Made by a program: the position numbers and the translations under genes. The notes below the pieces were generated by a model. The model saw nothing but the letters and a program-made list of their open reading frames with translations. It did no database searches and had not been told where the DNA came from. A DNA stretch of 64,000 nt from the NCBI GenBank assembly GCA_002104935.1, contig MCGT01000041.1, positions 7,501-71,500 of the forward strand, in the 5' to 3' direction. This DNA comes from Hesseltinella vesiculosa. Its lineage: Eukaryota > Mucoromycota > Mucoromycetes > Mucorales > Cunninghamellaceae. Every line of letters starts with the position of its first letter. Position 1 is the first letter of the stretch. Shown piece by piece: positions 10,442-22,657 of the stretch.

Positions 10442-11148
10442 ATGAAGCTTACTGTTGATGTTATTAATGATGCTGTCACACGCATCAATTCCTTAAACGA
10501 TCGAGAATTGGTACTACGAGGTAAATGGCAAGCATCCTGACGAATTACCCCCATCGCGTTTATTCACCTTTATTCTTTTCGAATGTTCTTGATGAACTTC
10601 AGATTTGAGACTACCAGCCATTGAAAACTTGGGCGGTACAAAGGTACATCGATACAAGGACGGGAACGTAAAGCATTAAAACTGACCAGCGTTTTCTTTT
10701 ATTTATTAGGACCTGAATGACACCATTGATTTTTGCAACAATGACTTGAAATCCCTCGAAAACTTCCCTCGCATGCTACGACTCAAACACTTGCTCATGG
10801 CAAACAATCGCATATCTCACATCACCAATGGATTAGAAGAATACTTGCCCAATTTGAAATCGCTCATACTGACGAACAATGCCATGACGGACCTCGCCGA
10901 GGTAGATGCCCTGGCTACTCTGCCCAGCTTGGAATTCTTGTCCTTCTTGGATAACCCTGTCAGCAAAAAGCCAGACTATCGCCTGTATGTCATTCACAAG
11001 TTACCCCAAGTCCGCGTCTTAGATTTCAAAAAGGTGTCACAAAAGGTAAATGGAGGTGGTAAAGCGTCGATGGGGGCCACTCAGTTGCTTATATCAAATG
11101 GTTCATTTTATATAGGAACGAGAACAGGCGCAAGCCATGTTTCAATAA
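10442..11148 (+). CDS. LEA1: U2 snRNP protein A' (leucine-rich repeat)
   Basis: Four exons (10442–10520, 10603–10643, 10710–11045, 11116–11148) close in frame to give 162 residues. The protein opens MKLTVDVINDAV, then RELVLR, LRLPAIENLGGTK, and leucine-rich repeats (IDFCNNDLKSLENFP, LLMANNRISHI, LILTNNAMTDL), ending with the capping motif DYRLYVIHKLPQVRVLDF. That order is diagnostic of U2A', which pairs with U2B'' on U2 snRNA stem-loop IV in the spliceosome. After LDFKKVSQK the last exon adds only EREQAQAMFQ before a TAA. Homologues usually continue well past this point, so the tail is short or a further exon was missed. Confidence 0.93.
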
Positions 11149-11392
11149 TTGCCGGTGTAAATAGTTATCAATATAAACAGAGACATGTCTACTGTAACGA
11201 GTGTAAAAATTAGGGCGGGCCGCTGGACGTACTTTTATGACTGGGCAGTCCATAAACTCTTTGAGGGCCAATAACAATATCGTTTCTATGATGGGAATGT
11301 GTTTATTTTGGTGTAGATGAAGCAAGGGAAAAAAAATACATAAGTCAAAGGTGGGTGGCCCGATGCAAGAAAAAGAAAATTAAATCAGGAGC

Positions 11393-12481
11393 TTATCCAA
11401 CAGGGTCACCATATTGATTTCGCTGGAACTTAACACGTTGGTCAGCTTCTTCTCTTGTTCGTGGTAAATTGTCGAAGCTGACTTCCGTTTCCTTCAGCTG
11501 CTCGACTCGCTTAGCCTTGGCAGCTTCGATGGCTCGAATGTCGGTGGGGTGTTGTGCAGCTTCTTGTCGGACCTTGGCCCAGGCAGAATTAGGTTGGTTG
11601 GAGGCTCGGATCTTATCCCAGGCACTTTGCTGAGCAGGTTGGTTCGCTTGGGTTTGCACGGCAATAGCTGGTTTTTCTTTGGAGGGCCACCCTTGTTTTT
11701 GCTGCATTTGCGAGGCTAGCATCGTTATAAATAAAAAACGTGAACAACCAAACTCTGGCCCATTTCTTTCTTCTTACCTTGGTCTGTTTGGAATTCAGAA
11801 TTGGCCGTCGCATACTCACCATGAACGGAGAGGTCGTCCGTAATAAATTTATCATCTTGAGGGCCATGCCCAGGCACAGAACCTGGGTCGCTGATAGGCA
11901 TGGTTGCTCTCTGCATGGGTGGGCGTGTGGCGTTAGGTTGGCCTATTTGTCTGCGAGCCTCTTCCCTGGCAAATAAAAAAATCGACACAAAAGGATGTCA
12001 GTTTGGACGAGGATAATCAAACGGCTGAGCTTACTGGACTTCGCGAATGACTTCGACAACTCGTTGTGGATTAGGGAGTGATTTAATGGTATTGACACTG
12101 GCCAAAGCACCTGCAACAAATCCAACCTGAGAGCCAAAGAGGAAGCCCCGGCTGTAACGGCAAGCAATGGCAGCGGTCTGAGATTCCTCATTCGACCTAC
12201 GTAGCATAACAAGAATATCATATGAGCCACCTCGTATCATCTTAATATTCGTCCATTACCTAATAATGCAGCAGAGGCTGCACCGCCAAAGCCTCCAAGG
12301 GAAGCTAATTGAAACGTGAGAGATGGATCAGTTGTCTGGACCGTCACCCAAACTAAAGCTTACTATGGGAGCTAATCTGCTGCCTTGCTGTATCGATTGC
12401 CTTTATTTCTTGATCGGTCAGATTGTGTTCTTTGGCCTTTTCGTGTACAGCTGCGTAGAGTTTCTCATCGATGCTGGCCAT
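11393..12481 (-). CDS. small unknown protein with glycine-rich membrane-like segment
   Basis: Five exons are visible: 12481–12364, 12304–12260, 12196–12035, 11965–11778 and 11715–11393, about 278 residues. The N-terminus (MASIDEKLYAAVHEKAKEH) is helical. The middle has LGGFGGAASAALLG and FLFGSQVGFVAGALASV, two glycine/alanine-rich segments that could insert into a membrane. The C-terminal part is polar with two related motifs, SAWDKIRASN and SAWAKVRQEA. The overall plan resembles small fungal mitochondrial membrane proteins, but I do not recognise the family. All junctions close in frame except intron 2 (12259–12197), where the reading frame is off by one base; this may be a sequence error, a non-canonical site or a real frameshift. 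Confidence 0.7.
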
Positions 12482-13472
12482 GACGAAGAAAAAAAAATAA
12501 TGAAAACGTGAAAGGAAAAAACACCCCTCCACTCTTGCCTGCGCCTAAAAAAAGGCAGACCGGGCTTTGAACTGGTTTTGGCTGGAGGATAATTTTTGAT
12601 TTTCGTGGAGCATTTTGGCTGGGGAATGGGGGGGGGTGCTAAAACTGAACATGCTTGATGTTGGCTGGGTGACCTGGGCTGATTGACTTGCTTCTTTCAG
12701 CATCATCACCCTTTATAGATATATACTTCCACGCAAAATTACACGTCGATTCATTCGCTCAAAAGTGCTGGACAGCGATGATTTTTTTTTTTCAAAATGG
12801 TCTTTTTTGCCAAAGGACCCCCAGGCGATTCGACAAAATTCATCACCGCAATGCATCCAAAGTTGAATCGCTTCAAATGTTGTACACGGGTAGAATAGGA
12901 TGAGAGATGACCACAGTTAAAGCTACAGGTCATTCAAGTGTCCTGCGGCCGAGCTAGAACCATACAAATAACACATGCGCGTGCGTCAGCTACACTGTGC
13001 CTCGCTATGTATGCTTAGCATGCAGTTTCATCACTACCAGCAGAGAGATCCACAATCCCATCCTAGTCTATTCGTAGACAATATTTGATGACTTGATTTT
13101 GGCTGGTTGTCACTGTGCAGAGATTATTGCAGTGTAAATCATGATTATGGATGATGCTGAAAAAATCAAAATGGATTGGCAAAGGCCGCCCAGTGCCCCT
13201 GCCTGGCAAATACCGCAAACCGACCTTGCCGGCTTTTGTTGTCCTGTTTCCATTCCCCTTTCTTTTCATCGTGTACAGTTGCCACGCTTATCTTTTAATG
13301 TCAATGGTAGCCCTACCTCAAAGCAACCGTAAAACGTGCAGCGAGTACAATCGAAAAACCGAGAAATCGCGTTGCACAGATTCTGATTGGCTACCTGGCC
13401 ATTTTCAAAATGTCATCCCAAAAACCATGAGAATTGGGTCGTGCGGAGAAGCCTCTTTCTTTTCTTTACGCC
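12482..13472. other. intergenic between divergent genes, no gene seen
   Basis: Nearly 1 kb separates the divergent starts at 12481 and 13473. Open frames here are short and of poor composition. A nine-base G run lies near 12,628. No RNA gene or repeat was recognised. Confidence 0.6.
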
Positions 13473-15561
13473 ATGGCTCCCTCTCCCTCAGACTCATCCA
13501 TTGCTAGACTCAACTCAATCGTCAGCCATTTGCAACAGTCTGCTAAAGATGATCCGGCATTGGAGAAATCAGAATGGAAGGTAGTGTTCACTCTTTTTTT
13601 CAACGTTTTTTTTTTTTTTTTTTTTTTTTTGTGCGGCTCATGTGTAAACTAATTCATTTTGGTGATTCACCCAAGGATGTTATGCTGGAAATCAAGAAAC
13701 GCCAGGTGTTCAACCAAACAGTAGATGCCAACGACCGAGGTTATATCCGACAAAAGACCCAGGGAAAGCTCTGGGTGCGCGACCGAATCGATAGATTTGT
13801 GGATCCAGGCACGTTTTATGAGGTCGGCAGCATTGCTGCTCAAGCTAAATACGACTCGAATGGCAAGCTCGTAGACTATTCGCCTGCCAATTTTATCGCT
13901 GGAAAGGCCAAAGTCAACGGGCGCGACCTGATCATTGCCGGCGACGACTTTTGTATTCGAGGCGGCCATGCTGATGGCGCTGTTTGGGGCAAATCTGTAA
14001 GCTTGACTTTTTTTTTTTGCTCCTGAAGTGTCTCTCACCATGATCTCATTCTACCACAGCTGTATGCAGAACAAATGGCCCTGGTGCAAAAGATCCCAAT
14101 TGTGCGCTTGATTGACGGTAGCTCGGGCGGTGGTAGTGTTACGACCATGCTGACTCATGGTATGAGGGTGCCGCCATTGATAGGCATGCATGATGTCATC
14201 TCTAGCCTTTCAGTCATTCCTGTCGCAGCTGCCGCTCTTGGCCCAGGTAAAGGAGCTGGAAAAGAAACGCTGGCTCCCAACTTACATACTCCCTACATCG
14301 ATTAGCTGTGGGTCTCGGTGCAGCTCGCGCAACGTTGACGCATTTCTCCGTCATTCCTCAGAAAATCGGATCATTGTTTGCCGCCGGGCCACCTGTGGTG
14401 GCCAACGCCACCTTCGAAACAGTGACCAAGGAAAGCCTGGGCGGAGCACTCGTGCACACCGCCAACGGTACAATCGACAATTTGGCTGTGGACGAAGACG
14501 ATTGCTTTGCACAAATCCGCTTATTCCTCAGCTACCTGCCTAACAACAATACCCAGATGCCACCTGTAGCCACCTGCGATGACCCTGTAGACCGCTGCGA
14601 CCAGGATTTGCTGGACATCATTCCACGTCGCCGCCAACGCCCCTATCAAGTACGCGACATCATTATCCGAGTCGTCGACAAGGGGTCCTGGTTTGAAATC
14701 GGTGCCCGTTGGGGAGACGGTGCTGTGTGTGGTCTGGCTCGTATCCATGGTTACCCTGTCGGAGTCATTGCCTTTGATGGAAGCAAACAAGGCAACGTCC
14801 TGTCCTCAGCAAGTTCACAAAAATTCAGACGGCATTTGGATTTATGTGATGTTTTTGGTCTCCCTGTTGTCAACTTTGCTGATTATGCTGGGTTTTCCAT
14901 CGGGACTCAGGCAGAACGTGAAGCGTAAGATAAAAACAAAACACTGGCAGGGTGGTTATGAGGCAACTTTTTTTCCCTCGATAATGATAGTACTATCCGC
15001 CATGGAGCAACTGTCACTGCTGCTTTGTATCAATGCGACGTGCCCTATTTTACAGTGATCTTGCGTAAAGTGTTTGGTGTAGCTGGTGCTGCTTTTGTTG
15101 ACAACCGAGTACCTAATCAGCGAGTTGCCTGGCCCTCGGGCGACTGGGGGTCACTCCCCTTGGAAGGTAATTGTTTCATGCATGGACCTCCATGTCTAGA
15201 CTAACGGGCCCTTCCCTCTCTCAATCACAATAGGCGGCATTGCTGTACGTCATTTTTGAAGGGAGGAAAAATAGGCCAATATGGTAGATTGATTTCCTTT
15301 TTTTTTTAGGCGGCACATAAACGTGAGTTGGAAGCAGCTGGTGACAAGCGGCAAGAAGTGTATAACCGCATTTTGGCGGAATACGAAGTTGCTCGATCGC
15401 CCGTCAGAACGGCTGAGCATTTTGACATTCAGGAGCTGATCGATCCTCGCCATACCCGCCCTCTTGTTTGTGAGTGGGTACGTATGCAGTATGAAAACGT
15501 TCTCCCTAGTCGCCTGGAAAAAGTACGCGTGAATGGCCCAAGAATTCTGTATCGTCCATAA
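13473..15561 (+). CDS. acyl-CoA carboxylase beta (carboxyltransferase) subunit
   Basis: Seven exons (13473–13580, 13676–13996, 14060–14246, 14306–14924, 14991–15166, 15234–15244, 15310–15561) close in frame to 557 residues, normal for the biotin-dependent acyl-CoA carboxylase beta family (propionyl/methylcrotonyl type). These transfer CO2 from carboxybiotin to the acyl-CoA. Marks are DRIDRFVDPGTFYEVGS, the oxyanion-type GGGSVTTM segment, AAAALGPAVGLGAA across the exon 3/4 join, a second crotonase-fold half with DGSKQGNVLSSAS, and the DYAGFSIGTQAE segment. Exon 6 is only 11 nt. The N-terminus (MAPSPSDSSIARLN) is not a strong mitochondrial presequence. Which acyl-CoA is used cannot be settled here; no alpha (biotin) subunit gene is in the window. 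Confidence 0.93.
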
Positions 15562-15848
15562 ATGCAAAATTAAATTAAAAAAAAAAGAAACTTCGCCGCG
15601 ACGCCAACTTTTTTTTTTAAAAATCCGCCGTTTTTCTTTGTTTGTTTCTTTGTTTCCTTCTTGTCCATTTTCGTATTGAACAATTGAAAAGTTGCTCGTT
15701 AGCATTATAGTCCCTGTTGTGTCTAATATCTCTCTACTTGGACAAGTTTAGTATTCGCAAAATCTAGTTTAATTGTCTCTGCCCGCGTAATAGAACACAC
15801 TCACCCCCCCTTTTTTTCCTGGTGCCTCTTCTCCCTTCCCTCCCTCTG

Positions 15849-17538
15849 ATGACTCCTACCCCTGTCAAAAGGCAAGGCAACTCGACCGATAATGACAATG
15901 CTGCCAGAGACGAGAATGGTCCTTCTGAGTACCCAATCTACCAAGCCGTAAACTCTTGGCATGCGCTCCCGACTGATCCAAACATGATGTCGTCAACGAT
16001 TGTCACCGCGAGTCAGCCCATGGAAGGCATTCCTCCCACCGTAACAGGTCAGCCACAGCCTATGCCTTCCTATTCTGTAGTCGTTCAACCTCATCAATAT
16101 CCTCCCATTCACTACTACACCAGCGGTCAAGTCAGCTATTACCCCGCCATAGCTTACCCAAAAAGTTATCCAGGCTCTCCTGCTACCTATCCTCACCCCC
16201 TTCCTCCCCATGTTTCGCCGGCAATGCATCCCACCAGCCCTCCTATCAGCCCAACGTACATTTATTCACCGCATTTAAATCCTCATCCGGTTGTTGCTCA
16301 AGGCGGCTACCAGTTTCCACCTCCCCATCCGCACTATCCATACGTGTCACCAAATCTAGCCCCTGCGCCATATCTGTCGCCTCCCACCATGATGATGGCC
16401 TCTCAGTCACCACACTCCTTTCCTCCTTTGCATATCTCATCACCAGTCCTGACTGGGCAGCCACACCCTGCGTCACCTCCCATGCTAGGTCTTCGCAAGC
16501 ATCAACAGCAGCAGCAACGGTCTCACGCCCAGCTGCCTCTTCCACGCCACCCGGCCGCCTCGCATCCATCTTCACCACGCAGATCCGTAGGCAGCTCTAA
16601 CAGCAGCGATCATGATAGCCCAGAGAGTCTCGTCCAGAGGTCCAGTGCCACCCGGACTCAGAACCTGTATGTCCGTGGTCTGAACCCGGACGTCACCGAC
16701 GAGTCCTTTTATGCCATGTGCAGCGAATTCGGTCATGTTGTATCCTCCAAGGCTATCCTGGATCAAAAAGTAGGCATGTGCAAAGGTTATGGATTTGTCA
16801 TGTACACCAATGAAGCGGACTGTCAAAACGCGATCGAGGCGCTCAACAAGAAGGGTCTCCATACCTCATTTGCAAGGACAGGAAACGTATGTTTAGAATC
16901 GGGAGGAAATCCCAAGACCCGAGTCACTCACCCTTCCTGCTCCATAGGAATCCTTTGGCGCAAAATTGCGTCACCTGCAAGATGAAACATCCACAAATGT
17001 TTATATTTCCAACATCCCTTTGACAATGAACGAACAGGTATGCACCTAGGAAAGGCATTCATACGACTGACACCTGCAATGTTTCATTTAGGAACTTGAG
17101 ACGATACTTCTACCTCACAAAGTCACTTCAAGCCGCATCTTACGAGACCTGTCTACTGGGCTCAGCCGAGGCGTTGGCTTTGCTAGGTGAGCATGGTCAT
17201 TGAGTTCTATTTTCCGTAGACTTATTATTATTATCATTATTATTATTTTAATACATAGACTTACCGATCGTGAATCAGCAGTGAAGATCATTGAAGATTT
17301 TCATGGCAAGGTATTGGACGGAGTGACCTTGCCATTGCAGGTCCGCTTTGCCGACTCGCCTGCTCAAAAGCGACTCAAGCATCAATCGATTGTCAAGCGT
17401 GACGGTGCTCTTTTCAAGGCCATGTCGATCCATGACTTTCAGTCCATCACATCCGCCATCAGTACCATGTCCATCAACAACACGTTGCCTGCCACCCCAG
17501 AAATGATGCTTGGCCTATCGCCTTACACAGATCAGTAA
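15849..17538 (+). CDS. RBMS/MSSP-type RNA-binding protein, two RRMs
   Basis: Four exons (15849–16886, 16948–17037, 17092–17186, 17259–17538) close in frame to 500 residues. The first 265 residues are Pro/Ser/His/Tyr-rich and disordered, with a QQQQQ run. RRM1 (about 271–346) has the RNP2 LYVRGL and RNP1 KGYGFVMY. RRM2 (about 362–440) has VYISNI and RGVGFARL. Two tandem RRMs with this spacing match the RBMS/MSSP family of single-stranded nucleic-acid binders, which act in mRNA control. The start is the first in-frame ATG. Intron 3 carries an imperfect (ATT)n run. The gene converges on the acyl-CoA oxidase gene, 418 bp away. Confidence 0.88.
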
Positions 17539-17956
17539 TCTCACCCCCACGGCTTTAAATCCACTCCTTTTTGCCCTGTTGAGCTTGCTTCATTTTTTTC
17601 TTTGCATGACAAACGTCCTCTCCATTGATGACATAATAAACATGTTAGGTAGGACATAGTCGACGGACTACCCTCAAGAGGTATTAAGGAACACGAGATA
17701 AATGTCTGGAGATGAGGTGTCGGCTTGACTAAGTTAACAGGTAAATGGGATGCAACGGCCAAACGGCTTGATGCTAGTGCTTAGGGCTTCTCTGTGTCAT
17801 TTGCGATGGTTCAAGGTGAGGGTATTGCTATTTGCAGAACAAAGGCATTTCGCGGTGCGTTAGTATTAAGTCTACCCGTCTCGCATTCTACAGTTTCATG
17901 CTTCATTATGTCAATGCGTTCGCTCAGAATTTTTTTTATTGTATCAAAACGCCATT
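17539..17956. other. intergenic between convergent genes, no gene seen
   Basis: This stretch separates two convergent stop codons and should hold both 3' untranslated regions. No coding frame or structured RNA was recognised. Confidence 0.6.
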
Positions 17957-20657
17957 CTAATTCTTTCCAGGTCGTCCAGTCAAGGGCTTGATGTACTTCT
18001 CCTGGTAGGGAGGTACGCCCATGCTGTTGGGGGCGGTCATGACGGTTTCAAAGTAAGCTAAAAATTGAAAAAAAAAAAGTGAGATAATTTCGACGGAAAA
18101 AAAAAAAAAGAGGGGCAGGGAGCTTACGTTGATAGATGTCGCCATCGTATCTAGCAATAGGTGCCTTGAGGATAAAGTCAGGATGACCAAAGGCATCCGT
18201 CAGACCAATCATTTGAGGGCGCAAGCTTTTGTTCAACTACGACAATGAAAACACAAAGGCCAATGAGGTCAAAGTGAAGTGGTGGGCATAAGGTGACTTA
18301 CGCTCATGTAGTAGCCTTCAACGTCGTTGATTTGCTGAGGTGTCAGGAAACCTTCCCGGACACCTTCACCGCTGAAGGTGTGCAAGGTATGGAAGGCCCA
18401 AAGGATGGTCATTTGCTGCAGGATGGAGTAGACGGAGACGTCGAAGCCGCTGCCTTCAGCGGGTGCTGGGGCGCCGAATTTTTCCACATTGACAGACAGG
18501 ATGTAGGTGGCACAGTGGAGTTGGGCAACACGGCTCATTTCCAACAGCACATCGTTGTGGGTGGCTCCCTTCTTGAGCTTCTGGCTGATAGAGTTCAGCT
18601 GTTTCAAAAGAAAAAGAGCCCCGTCAGTATCAGCGTCTACTCAAGGCAGCTGAAGGCAAGTCTTACGCGTTTGACCAAGATGGCGTTCAAGGCTTCTTCA
18701 ATGAGGGAGGGGTCACGCGAACAGAGGCTAATATCTTGCACATCCCATTGGGGAATCTCTAGGTAGCGCTTGGCGTCAGCAATGTACTGGCAAGATGGTC
18801 TGAATTTGAGCTCAGGGAACTCATCAAATTCCAGCTTCTGCTCCAAACGATGCAATAAGAAACGCGACGATTGCTCGGCCAAAACTAGAGGATAAAATCA
18901 ATCATTATTTTTTTTTGGGTCAGGTGGTGGCTTACTTTGGTTGTCACCGCCACCAGTAGTCATGACGCCCCAATCGCCGATGATGTTGGCAATGGCATTG
19001 TAGCTGCTGTAGGCGTGACCGCCGGAACTGCGGCGCACGAATTCTAGGATGTCAGACGCGTACCAGCCCGACATGGTCTTGAGAGAGGCTGAAACACAGT
19101 GCATTTCGCCCATATGGTTGAGGTAGACCATGGGGTCTTCGATCTTTCCACCCGAGGTCAGGATTTGGAAGTTCTTATCAATGTCGGCGCCGGCAGACTT
19201 GAGCAGGAACATAAAGGCAATTGGAGGCAGCAGGTTGACATAATGCGATTGATAGTCGATGATCTGCTGGTTCTTGTTGCCTTGACGACGCACCACACCA
19301 TAGCGCGTAGCAATGGTCAAAGCTTGAGAGACCATTTGCGTGGTGACGGTAATCAGACTGAGTCGTTCAGGAATCAAAGTGGCTGGCAACCAAGATGAGG
19401 ACAGAAAAGTACCTGGTGAGTTTTCTATCCTGTGCATATACGTCACACCTGTGGAGATCAAACTTACCGTACATGACAGCAGGGTTTGGTGCTGGCGTGT
19501 AGTTGCCCTTGCGGTCCAGCGACACCCATTTGGAGAGCAGGTGCGAGCGAGGGATGCGAACTTGTCTAAATTGCATCCAGCCGTTATCCACGCCATTGTG
19601 GCCTTGGAAAAAGAGCATCAGGCGTTTGTCCGGTTATTGGTTGTTTTTTTTTTCATCACTTACCAGCCTTGGAGCCGATGTCACCGATCACTACACCGGG
19701 CATCAGCTTGCCAGTGCCCTTTTCACGCACTTGTACGACAAACCAATTGAGGCCGACATTCTTGCCATTGATGTTGGTTTGAGCAATGACGACAGCATGG
19801 GTAGCGGTTTGGCCCAGTCCACCAATCAGCCACTTGGTGCTGGTGATATTAGGCGAGTCCAGGATGAATTCGTCTGCGTTCACGTCAAAGGTAGCCATTG
19901 TTTCTAGTCCACGTAGAGCCGAGCTGTGGCCTAATTCGGTCTAAGAGATGGAACAAGCCATTGAGTGGTCCGCGCCAGTCTACCGGCCTCTGCTGTCTAT
20001 GCTTACCATGGCAAAGCAGCCGTAGAGACGGAACTTATCAATGTCCTCATTCCATTGGTCCTGTTGTTCTTTGTTGCCAAGCATATTGATGACGTTGCGG
20101 AAGAGCGAGTCGTGCACAAAGAATCGCATACTGAAGGACTCGTTGTAAATGTTGGCAGCCATGGCGACGTGATACACAAATTCGTAGTCATGCTCGCCAC
20201 TGATCAGCATTTGTGCAATTCGGTGGATCTGGCCCATGGTGCTGTAAGAAATTGATTAGCGCGCCTGTATTGGTTTTGGACAATGAGCCAATTACAATTC
20301 ACGAATTTCATCACGGTTGAATTCCAAGATGTTCCGGGGAGGCTGCACGACCAATTCGGGGTCTTGCTTGATAAACTCATAAGCTTTATGCTATTTTGAA
20401 AGAAACCATTGAGTTCCGGGCGCATCATACTCCGCAGCACGTACCAATTTTGTGTACTTCTCTTCGCCGCCAGCATAAAAGTGGGCCAACTCGGTAATGT
20501 CGAACTCGGCCGATGCACGCTCAGCAGCCATGTCTTGAGGGGCCTGGCGTGACATTTCGGACGACGACAGGTTGAGTTGGTTTTTAATCTGCTCTAAACG
20601 AGCCAAAGCAGCAGCTGCATTAGGATCCTTGGATGCTTTTAAATCTTGAGATGACAT
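17957..20657 (-). CDS. acyl-CoA oxidase
   Basis: Ten exons (20657–20445, 20390–20296, 20241–20007, 19940–19664, 19602–19468, 19412–18936, 18884–18667, 18598–18302, 18236–18128, 18057–17957) close exactly in frame to 718 residues, the usual size. The enzyme does the first step of peroxisomal beta-oxidation, passing electrons from acyl-CoA through FAD to O2. Marks are the acyl-CoA dehydrogenase-like fold with YGCFAMTELGHSS, STKWLIGGLGQTATHAVV, the HNGVDNGWMQF segment and SSGGHAYSSYNAIANIIGD. The C-terminus is GRPGKN, so no SKL-type PTS1; no PTS2 is evident in the first 45 residues. The N-terminal 45 residues are a helical extension typical of fungal members. Confidence 0.95.
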
Positions 20658-21116
20658 TATGTATATTAAATAAACACAAATGAGTGATGAATGGAAAAAG
20701 GTAAGAAAAAAGAGAGGTATAATAAAAGGAACGCAGCAAAAAAATGAAAAAAAAAATGTGTGGGGAAAAGAAAAAAGGCACGAGATTTTTTTTTTTGTGT
20801 GCATGGGCCGCAAAAAGTTCTCCCACCCCACTCCAATGCCTGATATCTTGACGCCCGCTTGGTTCGTTTTTGTTATGCCGATTTGGCTGTGGGAATCTGA
20901 TTACGGCCTAAACCTTATTTTTACGCCTGTAACAGTGAAAAGCATGTGCTTCTCAAATCTGTCGTTTGGCACGATGAAATATTGGCCCCATTTCACCCAG
21001 GGAAACCACTTACACATTTGCTTGCCTTGTCATCTGGGCCATTTTTAATTTTAAGGGGCGGAGATCTACTACCCCAAAAATCCATATGCAAAAAAATAAA
21101 ACAAACATGCGCCAGG
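20658..21116. other. intergenic, no gene seen
   Basis: This is the upstream region of the acyl-CoA oxidase gene and the downstream region of the pseudouridine synthase gene. It is A-rich near 20,690–20,800. No further feature was recognised. Confidence 0.6.
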
Positions 21117-22657
21117 CTATGAAGCTGTGGCCTCATGGTCAACGATGTTTTTGGCCCATGTTGGAAGCTCAGTTTCATACGCCCAGCCTTCACCATTGTA
21201 TTTCCATGCGTGTAGCCAAATGATCAGACCATCCCGTGGAGGATCTACAAATAAGCTGACGCTGCAGTCGGAGCAACGCTCGCCAGATTCCATTTCCAGC
21301 AGCTGGGACCGATCCATCACTGTGTCCGGTTTGGCTTGTAAATCTTGCTCCATCTGCTTGGGGTCCCATTCACCTGTTTGAAAAGGCGAGGCCACCATCA
21401 CCTTGTCCACCAGCTGCCGCGCATCTTGCTCAGACATAAAGTCGCCGAGATGCAGGTTGTTTGCCCAGGACGTCTGATTTCCATACAACGGGTCGTTGCC
21501 GATTGGGTAACCTAGGAATTTCAAATGCACGCGGATCTGGTGTGTGCGACCAGTCAAAGGTTTGCACCGTACAATACTGGACTGGCCATCCGTGCTGATA
21601 CGGCGAAACACAGTCGTACAAGGCTTGCCATCGGGATGGACATAACTGATCGACAATTTGTGCGAGATGATCTTGATGGGCTCGTTACAAGTGACTTCTT
21701 CCCTGCATGGAAAAAGAAAAAAAAGTTAGCTGAAGGCACAAATGTCGTCGTTAAAAGACATACTCGGGAAAAACGCCATCCACACGACAAATGTACTCTT
21801 TCTGGATATTGCGCTGTGACATTTCTCTTTCCATTTTGGCAGCCTTTTCTGGGGTCTTGGAAATCAACATGAGGCCTGACGTGGGACGATCCAGTCGGTT
21901 AGAAGCTATCATTTTCGAAAATCATGAGTGACCCAACGCGATTGGCTATTTTGTTTTGCCGGTTTTACGATATAGTTTGGGTATGCTGTGCTGTCGGCGT
22001 AGGATGCTGACCACGGTGTTGTAGCGATAACGACCAGCCGCATGCACTGGAATACCTCCAGGTTTGTCAATGACCATCAGATCGTCCGACTCGTACACAA
22101 TATTGACAGGTGTGTCAGGCACTGGAGGCTCATGGCGGTGGATTTCATGACCGACAATGTCGCCATTGTTCACGATCGTATCAACGCCAACAGGCTTCCC
22201 GTTCAGCGTGATCAATCCTTTGTCGATGGCATATCTCTAAGGGAAAATGGAAAGGACATTAGCTTGGGTGCAAAGGAAGAGAGAGGCAGGCGTACATAGT
22301 AAAACTCGCTGCGATCTCTGAACTCGGTAGTGAAGATGTCGATGATCGATCGGTTCACCCATCGGCCTTTGGCATACGCTCGGTAAACAAAATAATATGG
22401 CTTGACCTTGCGAAGTCCTAGCACAAAATCAAGATGGGCATGAGAACCAACACCACCTGTTTTTTCTTCAAAAAGTTACCATGCTCAAAAAAGTACTCGG
22501 CTTGATCCAAATCGTCAATATCTTTAAAGTCGATCTTTCGCTTTTGAACTACTTTTCGTTTGGGTCGGTACTGAGGTGATCCTTCCGGTTTGCGCTTTTT
22601 TGATTCATCTACAGTTTGATCAATGCGATCCTGGTCAACTGTCTTGTCAGGCTCCAT
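21117..22657 (-). CDS. PUS9: RluA-family RNA pseudouridine synthase (PUS9/RPUSD2 type)
   Basis: Five exons (22657–22480, 22417–22296, 22236–21969, 21905–21764, 21702–21117) close in frame to 431 residues. The basic N-terminus is followed by KVKPYYFVYRAYAKGRW and FTTEFRDRSEFYY, hallmarks of the PUS8/PUS9/RPUSD2 branch, then an S4-like segment (LITLNGKPVGVDTIVNNGDIV). The catalytic motif is SNRLDRPTSGL with Asp195, followed by RCKPLTGRTHQIRVHLKFLGYPIGND split across the fold. In yeast this branch modifies U32 of tRNAs. The C-terminal 100 residues include a Cys pair (RCSDC), as in other members. The gene is divergent from the HECT ligase gene. Cytosolic or mitochondrial location cannot be decided. 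Confidence 0.92.

Noticed and set aside
14190..14543. Alternative intron in the carboxylase (GTATGAGG...CTCTAG) giving an AFQSFLSQLP reading
   Set aside because: The unspliced reading VPPLIGMHDVISS followed by AAAALGP matches the carboxyltransferase family, and the alternative breaks the downstream frame.
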